A DNA stretch of 64,000 bases, taken from the NCBI RefSeq assembly GCF_037975245.1, contig NC_092571.1, positions 913,501 to 977,500 of the forward strand. Direction: 5' to 3'. The position numbers and the translations under genes were made by a program. A model generated the notes under the pieces. The model was given only the letters and a program-made list of their open reading frames with translations. It had not been told where the DNA came from and made no database searches. This stretch comes from Apostichopus japonicus (lineage: Eukaryota > Echinodermata > Holothuroidea > Aspidochirotida > Stichopodidae). This document shows, piece after piece, positions 52,701-61,700 of this stretch (positions are counted from its first letter, which is position 1; every line of letters begins with the position of its first letter).

Positions 52701-55700
52701 CTCAACAAACAGACACAGCAATTACAAAAGTGCCATGCATGATAAGTACACTCATTATACAGACTCAAGGTTGAGGACTTGAGGGTCAAATTGAGCAAAC
52801 CTCTCCATTCTACTTTGATATAAATTGCATATTTTACCAATATGTATAGCACGCACAGCTTATACAATGTCCTTGTGTCTAAGTAGTATCTAGTATGTTA
52901 ACCTCTTAAGAGTAAGTCTAAAAGGACATGTGAAATTTACTGCATATAACACCAATTGCTTTATTAAAAAAAAAAACTTGGCTGGAAGTAGTAGAATTTT
53001 GAAATAAATTTCCATACTGACATTTTGAAAGTGGCTTTGCAAATCTTTGATGTCATTTTTTATGATGAATGATTCATCAACACAGCATTATCATTTCTCT
53101 GTTTGCAAATTGGAAAAAGTTCAAAATGGAACATCTTGCAACAAAATATTGGATAGATTGCAAGCTTTATCAATTCATCAGAATAAAACATTTGACATGA
53201 TAATGTTCCTTTGGAGACATTCTTAAATTACCAATACTGTTTTTGACTTATTAACCCACTACTAAAACTATTTTTATAGTTCTTTTTGTGCACAGGGGGG
53301 GGGGTGGGGGTTAGTGGCTTGGGAGGGTGGTTAAAAATACTAGTTATTGCCTTGTAAGGGAGATAACCATAAGGAAGGATTTTACTGTCCTAGTAGAAAA
53401 GAATGAAAGTTTATGGATAACAATTCTCTGCAAATTGATGTGTTATTTCTTTCTTACATAATGACATGTATTTACATCAATGTACTGTATGGGTGCAGAC
53501 ATGCTAATAGATCCAATAATTTAGGCATTTATTGCAATAATGTATTGTTATAGAATATTAATAAGGTGGATACCCACATCCATTATGTATGTATGAATTC
53601 TTTTGCTTCTAAGTAATGTATCCTTCAAAATATTTTTCTTTTGTACTTACCCGAAATAATTCTTTTTGATTTCTCAGGAAGAATGGAAAATCAAGTTGGA
53701 TCATGTAGCTTCATTATTTATGAATTTAAACGGTGCTAGAGGTAAGTTCAAGTTTGATTGGTCGCTGTTATTTTAAGAAAAAAATTGCAAAGGTTTACGT
53801 GTATCAGTTATGATTTTATGTTCAAGTTCACATTTTAAGTTCTTTTTTCTCAAATATTTCTATGTGTAAAAGGAAATGGGTCTGACATTTCGATTCTAGC
53901 AGGATCTTCTTCAGAGGCTGGATGACAAGTAGCAGAAACTACACTTTACTTACACTTACACTTGACTACTTTATTTTTTTCAATATTTTTATGTAACAAT
54001 TTCTTGTACTTGATAAACCAATCCATACAACGTAGCATACTTCCCAACAGCTCGACTACTGGTTTGCTCAAGTGCATTGCTTTGTACAAAAGTGAAAAGT
54101 TATTTCTTCTTGCCCCAAATGATGTAATGGGCAAAGAAAGGGGGAGGGAAGGTGAATGGGTGCAAGGGGGGATATTGCCATCCATGGCCTAATGGCAAGC
54201 TTTAAGGTCACAAGAGCCCCTCGATGGTGATACGCTCTGGTCTGTTAAGCTGTGTAAACTTTATTGTTGTTGACATTGTAAATATTTGTTTTCATGTTTA
54301 CAGACGATGTGAAGCTTCTCTTTGAGGGTGCTAACAGCATGCTGCAAAATACTAAGTACAGAACAGTACCAGCCATTATTCACGGAAATGGACCATCTAA
54401 GGTAAGAATCCACAGAAAGATGAGGAATGAAATACAAGGGAGGCTTAGAGTGTAACAAGTATAGCACGTACAAAGATCAGGATTATATGACATACACAAA
54501 CAGAGTCCTGTGAATTTACTAGAATTGTCACTCTCAATGTTGTTGTTCTTATTTAATTACTATATATATAGATATTAAGTGTTAATTATTTGTTAATGAA
54601 GTGATCCTTTGTTTGATCATAGACTAATTGATTGTTTTATGAATCATTCATCAGCTTTACTTGAATCAGTTGGGCAACTACCTAGCCAATTACTGGACCC
54701 AAGATAAAGGCTGTCTAGCATGCGGCGAGGAACGAATTGACTTAAGGACGATTGAGGTAAGCTGTCGTACACAGGGACCTTACTGAACACTTAAAAGCAG
54801 CTCAGAGTTGATTTACTTAATGTCACACAATCACAGTCTTCTAAGCTGAACAAAATTCCAATGTTGCATGTACCATCAGATTCAATTAGTTTCTGTTATA
54901 TAGAAAATTATTGATAAACATTTTCTAGCCGAATGTTTTTTTTGCCTTTTTTGTTTTTGCTTTCATTATTTTGAAATGGAATGTTTTCTGTGATGAGTTT
55001 ATGGAATGCTTTGCAATGGTACAACAGTGTTTACAAACATAGCCAATCATGGGAGGAGTATTGGTTGGGTGAGTGGACTACTCAAGCTATGGTGTGGGCT
55101 TTGTTTGTCAAAGTTACATTGAAAACAGTTGTATGTACTTTATTTTGCATTGAGGATGCATTAACATGATACTTGTACACTTGGATTATTAGTTTTATCT
55201 AGCTATAATTCTTCACATAGCAAACTACTTGCAGTTGATAGAAAACTCAAAATAATTCAAATAATGTATTTGATGGTAATTCCCTTACATATATGAAGTC
55301 CTTAAAATTTTTGTTTTCATCAAATGTACAGATTTGTGCAATAATTTTACACAAAGATTGAAATATTTCATCATGTTCAATTTCTTCCCAGGAAACGGAA
55401 TATCCAGTAGTCATGTTGGCATTATTCATCGAGCAACAAACTCCTTTCATCGACGAGTACTTCAAAAATATTGAAGATTTCAACTACCCCAAGAATAAAA
55501 TGCATCTGTATATCCATGTTAACGTGAGTAGAATTGATTAGCAAAGTATTGAAAGGATTTTAAAGATATATGAAAGTATACTTTCCATCTTGTGCACAAT
55601 TTCTCTGCTAATTCTGCTAATACTCTCATCAACTTTTTCATCAGGTGATGCTTCACTACCATCATGCTAAGAATTTTGCTGCCAAGTGGGAGAATGAGTA

Positions 55701-58700
55701 TTTGTCAACAACGACGGTCATCCCAGCTTATGAAAGAAGTGAAGGGGAGGCCAGAGATGAAGCTCTGTGAGTAACCTTCCTTTAAACTTGAGACCTTTTG
55801 CTTTTTGTCCAGGACTAATAAATGAATAAGTTGAAGGTTTACAGTCTTGTTCGAGGCCAAGGCCATCTCACAGGACTTTAAAACACTTCAACCCCTGGTC
55901 ATTGGTAACTTGTCATACTCACACACTAAAGTGTGCACAATTCAAACAATCCCTCCTGGAGCACAACAGTGCACCACATCTACGTGTCCCCTGGGGGACT
56001 TCCCATAGGGTGCAGCCACAAACTCGCGCACACAACTATATTTACAAGTTACCTCGCAAGTGCCCATTTATATACTTGGGTGAAGAGAGGCAATGCAGAT
56101 TAAGTGCCTTGCCCAAGGACATGACGTAATGATCTGGTTAGGACTTGAACCTGCAAACCATTGCATTAACCACTGGACCACCACACTCTCAGGATGAGTC
56201 CTAGAACTGTTTAGTCAAGTTTCTTCTATTAATCTGTAATCCTTGATCCTTCCTTGCAGGAAGTGAGGTAGCATGGAGATACTATTCTTCTGTACCCATG
56301 TTACCACTCATGTTATTGGTAGATATTTAAGCAAACACCGACTGTGTGTAGTGACAGTCCATATCATATTCAACCTCAGTGTGCAGTGAATGTACTTTAA
56401 GGTTTGAAACCCATCATCTGGAAGGTTGCAGGCTCAATTCCCGGCCTAGTCAGTGTGGGGTCAGTTGTATTTGAAAATTTAATAAGTGCAAATCAATATT
56501 TTGAGTGTCTGCAATGATCTTCCAATATGATTCCAATATAATAGTACAATATCTATGATTCCTCTCATGTCAAGCCTAAAAGTAAAACTGCCTCAACTTT
56601 TGCCATATTGATATTTGAATGCTAAGTGTAAGATAATCTTTACCTTTCAAGACTAAATTTACTTTATTATTATGATTATTGATAGGACAGTAACAACAGT
56701 TTATTATATCAGGTCATTTACCTTTCACTATGTATTTTTTCTTCTGTTTTTATTTTTGTCAGGAATCTTTGTAACGAGGTAGAATGTGATTATCACTTTG
56801 TGATTGATTCTAATGTCCGGCTCTACAATCCTGAAATACTCAAACGCCTTATCGAACAAAACAAGTGAGTTTACTTTTCATTCAACCTTCTGTAAGAATT
56901 TCAGAATAACATAAAGTGTTCCTGAGTGTTTCATATTGTCTTGGTAAAGATATTTATCAACAAACCAAGTATTATCTATAAGTTCCTAACAATACATGTG
57001 GCTTTCACCTTGCAGGAAGACTTTACTTTTTCACTGCAAAACTTCTTTCCTTGAGTCGTTGCTTTACTTTCCTGTTTAGAAAATTGTCAAGCATGCTTTC
57101 CCCTGGGGATGGAAGAGGTAGCAGTAGGGGGGGGGGGTAGGGAAAGGTGGATTGGAAAAAGGGCACAAGGGAAGTGGTATAGTAGAACAAGCTATAAGAG
57201 ACCAGTGACACCTAATTTATGTCTATGCTGTACAGAGACTTGTAAGAGACCAGTGACACCTAATTTATGTCTATGCTATACATAGACGTGTAAGAGACCA
57301 GTGACACCTAATTTATGTCTATGCTATACATAGACGTGTAAGAGACCAGTGACACCTAATTTATGTCTAATGCTATACAGAGACTAGTTAGAGACCAGTG
57401 ACACCTAATTTATGTCTTTGCTATACATAGACGTGTAAGAGACCAGTGACACCTAATTTATGTCTATGCTATACATAGACGTGTAAGAGACCAGTGACAC
57501 CTAATTTATGTCTTTGCTATACATAGACGTGTAAGAGACCAGTGACACCTAATTTATGTCTATGCTATACAGAGACTAGTTAGAGACCAGTGACACCTAA
57601 TTTATGTCTTTGCTATACATAGACGTGTAAGAGACCAGTGACACCTAATTTATGTCTATGCTATACATAGACGTGTAAGAGACCAGTGACACCTAATTTA
57701 TGTCTATGCTATACATAGACGTGTAAGAGACCAGTGACACCTAATTTATGTCTATGCTATACATAGACGTGTAAGAGACCAGTGACACCTAATTTATGTC
57801 TATGCTATACATAGACGTGTAAGAGACCAGTGACACCTAATTTATGTCTATGCTATACATAGACGTGTAAGAGACCATTGACACCTAATTTATTTTACAT
57901 GAGATATTTGATTCCTAACTTTCTTCTTTGATTCCTCTGTTTTTATTCAGGCCTGTTATTGCACCCATGGTAAATATTCCAGACAAACTCTGGAGTAACT
58001 TTTGGGGTGAGGTCAATTTGGAAGGGTACTACGCTAGGTCAGACGATTACGTCGACATCGTCAAAGGAAACAGGAAGTAAGTAATTGGATCATTTTAAGA
58101 AACCAGCAATGTGGCCGAGACTGATTTGAACAAGAGTTTGTTATGAGTGAACATTAAATTTTTGAGCTAAGATTTAGAATGAAGTAAAATTTAGCTGTAT
58201 CGTGATTATTTTAATAATGAATAGAAGTAACTTTCAGATTAAGCAAATAAATTTGCCCTGAATATAGAAAAAAGATTTTTGAAAGAGCCAAATGAAGTTT
58301 GGCTAGAGCATTATTTGTTAGAGGTTTTGGGATTTTATGGTAGCAGGATCTTCTGCATTAGAGACCTAATGTTAATTTTTTGCTCGCACATTACCCTGTG
58401 TGAGGTTATGGAGTTCCATATTTCAAAAATGTTTACAGACTTTGTGTTTTACTATTTCCATTGAAAATTGTCCTTTTTGCTCATGAGAGATCATGAAATG
58501 ATGAAACAAAATTATTTATTTTAAATTTTAATAGTTCTAAGAACAAATTGTTTATAGTATCTGCACAGGTTACCATTGTTTATTTCTGTATCAATTGGAG
58601 TTGGCCTAGCCTAAATTCGATGTAGGCTTAATGCTGAATGTGCGTACTACACGAAAATGGGTCACAAACATAAGGGATAGCAATAATACTTCGGAATACA

Positions 58701-61700
58701 CTGTCCAGCTGAACCCTCTATTTTTTTAGGTAGTATCTGGAAGCGGGCGCAGCAAGTTATAAAAACTGCTGGCGCCTAAATTTAGGTTCCAAATAGGTTC
58801 ATTCATGGAGACACACTTGTCCAAATGATAAATGTGTTGTGAGTAACTGCACCTTTGATTCTCTAGTTTAATACATGAGTTTGCATTTTATTTTCATTTT
58901 TCAACGACATTACCTGTTTCATGCATTATATATATCATGTTCTTAACAGGACTGGTTTGTTTTCTTGTAATCAGGGTCTTTTAATCGTGAGAAATATTAT
59001 TAAATAAAACCATGTTATCATATTGTTATATTTGATGGCAACAATGACATTTACAATGTAGTGTCATTCTGTAATGCCTTGTGTGAAATTTTATTAATCG
59101 TCCACATATTTTGGAAATTTCTGCCAGGAAATATAGAATTTGTTCCAATTTGATGCTGTCCTCATTTTTATGCTTCTTAGAGGTAATTGTTTAGTTGAGT
59201 CACTCCCAAGAAGGGTTTAAGAAGTGTTACTCCCAAGATGGTAACATTCCCAAGAGTGTTACCTCCCAAGAGGTAACACTCCCTTGAGTCACTCCCAAGA
59301 AGGTTTAAGAAGTGTTACATAAACATTATTGAAACCAGACAAACCTGCAGAGACAATCTAGTCTGTTGGCAAATCTTCAAGTTTTAAGTGATGTTAGAGT
59401 GAACAAAGGACAACATGATAATTCCACACATCCTTTCTAGTGTTGGCATGAATAATACTAATGTTTATATTGCTTTTAATCACTTTTCCAGGGGTGTATG
59501 GAATGTTCCCTTTGTCTCAACTGTTTACCTCATTCAAGGGAAGCGAGTTCGGTCACCAAACACACCTTCCTATGTATCTGCACACATGGACCCAGATATG
59601 AAAATCTGCAAAGACCTACGAGACCAGGTAAACTAGGCTTTGTGTAGTCTGTTGTAGAAAATGAATGGACTGCACCAATCGCTTAGACTCTAGCAAGTGT
59701 TTAAATGATGAGTAAAAAGGCATAGAACATAGTATGAATCAGGATAGGCTAAGGTTTGTTTACCAAACACACTATTTCATGTATCTGCACACATGGACCC
59801 AGATATGAAATTCTGCAAAAATCTACGAGATCAGGTAAACTGTGAAACTGTGAGAGATGTGGTCTTTACTTATCTGTCACCTCACAACAAATGCACTCTG
59901 GCATTACTGTGTCTAGAGCACCTGGGAACCTTTAGTATACAGTATACTCTCTCAGTGACAAGCCCATTCTGGTCTACCACCCTCATTTTGGAATTTTGTA
60001 TCATCAATGGACTTTGCCAATTTCTTAGACACTAGTGTGTGTACAAATGATGAGTACAATGGCTTGAGAGATGTATGCATCTGTATAGGCCATCTGAAGT
60101 TGAAATTCTCTAGGAAAAGGTGGAGAAAAATGGTCAAAAGGCCTTGAACAAATTCAGATCAAGTCTGACGTGAGGCATTTAAAACCTAAAACATACAGAG
60201 TCTTTTTTATCCAAATAATCGCATACAAGAACAGAAAGAACTATGTTCAGCTAATCTTCAAAAGCCACAAAATAAATAATAAAAATTCCAGTAGTTGTTG
60301 GCAAGCTGTTGTTTTATTTATTTTCTCTACATTAATCTGTTTTCACTATTTTGTCTTGTCTTGGAACAGGGAATATTCATGTATGTAATGAATATTTATG
60401 AAGCTGGACGAATCTTGAATATGGATGGAGTTGAGACCAGCCATCTACACAATGACCTGTGGCAGATGTCTCTCAATCCAAAGGTATTACAAGCAACACT
60501 TTTTATCTGGGGGGGGGGGGTGGTGGGGGAGGTTGGTGAATTCTCAAAAGATGTGTTTCTGTGTATGGCAGTTTAATCTGTAATGGAGTTGTGCACATGT
60601 AATTTGAGGTACAGTTTCCAATAACACCATGTTATATTTTCTCTTCTATTCAATTCTAGCATTAAGTAGTAGTAGAACAGAAGAAATGCTGTCAGCAAGG
60701 CCCTTTCACTATCAACATTTTGTGGGTATATTGCTGTGTGAAGTATATTGTATTAACACTCATACATATGAGAAATCTTAACACCCCCCCCCCCCCCCGA
60801 TCCCTCTAAGAAAAGACAAAGGATAAAGACTTAAGTTGACATGTGTGAACCCTGTGCTTCTTTTGTCTTATAAAATGTTAAAGTTATATATACCTTCTGA
60901 ATATTCATGACAAGTCCTTTGTGTTATTTTCTTTTCTTTCAGCAATGGGAAGAAAAGTACATTCATCCAGGTTATTGGACTGCCAAAGATCCCGACACCG
61001 ATGTTGAATTGGTAGGTTTAAAATGTTCCTTATTTATCATTGATTATGTCAAATGTATTTCAAATTTACTTCATGATGTGGAAAATGTTAAATATAGTTA
61101 TGCTATACTCAGACCATATTAAATTAGAATCAACATGGTTCAGTGAATGGTGTGATGGCCCAGTAGCTGGTTTGCTGGTCCAGTAGCTGGTTTGCCGGCC
61201 CAGTAGATGGTTCGCCGGTCCAGGAGCTGGTTTGCCGGTCCAGGAGCTGGTTTGCTGGTCCAGTAGCTGGTTTGCCGGTCCAGTAGCTGGTTTGCTGCCC
61301 CAGTAGCTGGTTTGCTGGCCCAGTAGATGGTTCGCCGGTCAAGGAGCTGGTTTGCCGGTCCAGTAGCTGGTTTGCCGGTCCAGTAGCTGATTTGCCAGTC
61401 TAGTGAATCATTGAATGGTGAATGGTTATGCTTAAGTTTTGAGAGAATGCCACAGCCCTTAGCAGTTTTAGTTGCAATAGACTGTCTGTGATTGTTCCAT
61501 GTTAAACGGGAGTCAATATAAACACCTAGAAGCTTAGTGTTATGTACTTGAAGTATCTTCATGCATATTCATGTCATTGGTTTCTTACTCAGTCAGTTGG
61601 GACAATTCCCTAATGCTATTACCACTCTATACTGTCCTCCCATATACCATGCTTCAAAGCACTATTACTAACAATACAAACAGTTCCTAGCCTTTATCTG

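Noticed and set aside
59793-60035. Extension of the duplicated exon half into [15 protein letters not shown] as a real PLOD exon
   Set aside because: It loosely resembles the family's DVFMFL segment, but the true continuation (GIFMYVMN) is in the exon at 60370 with good splice sites. The extension reads through a donor into intron.
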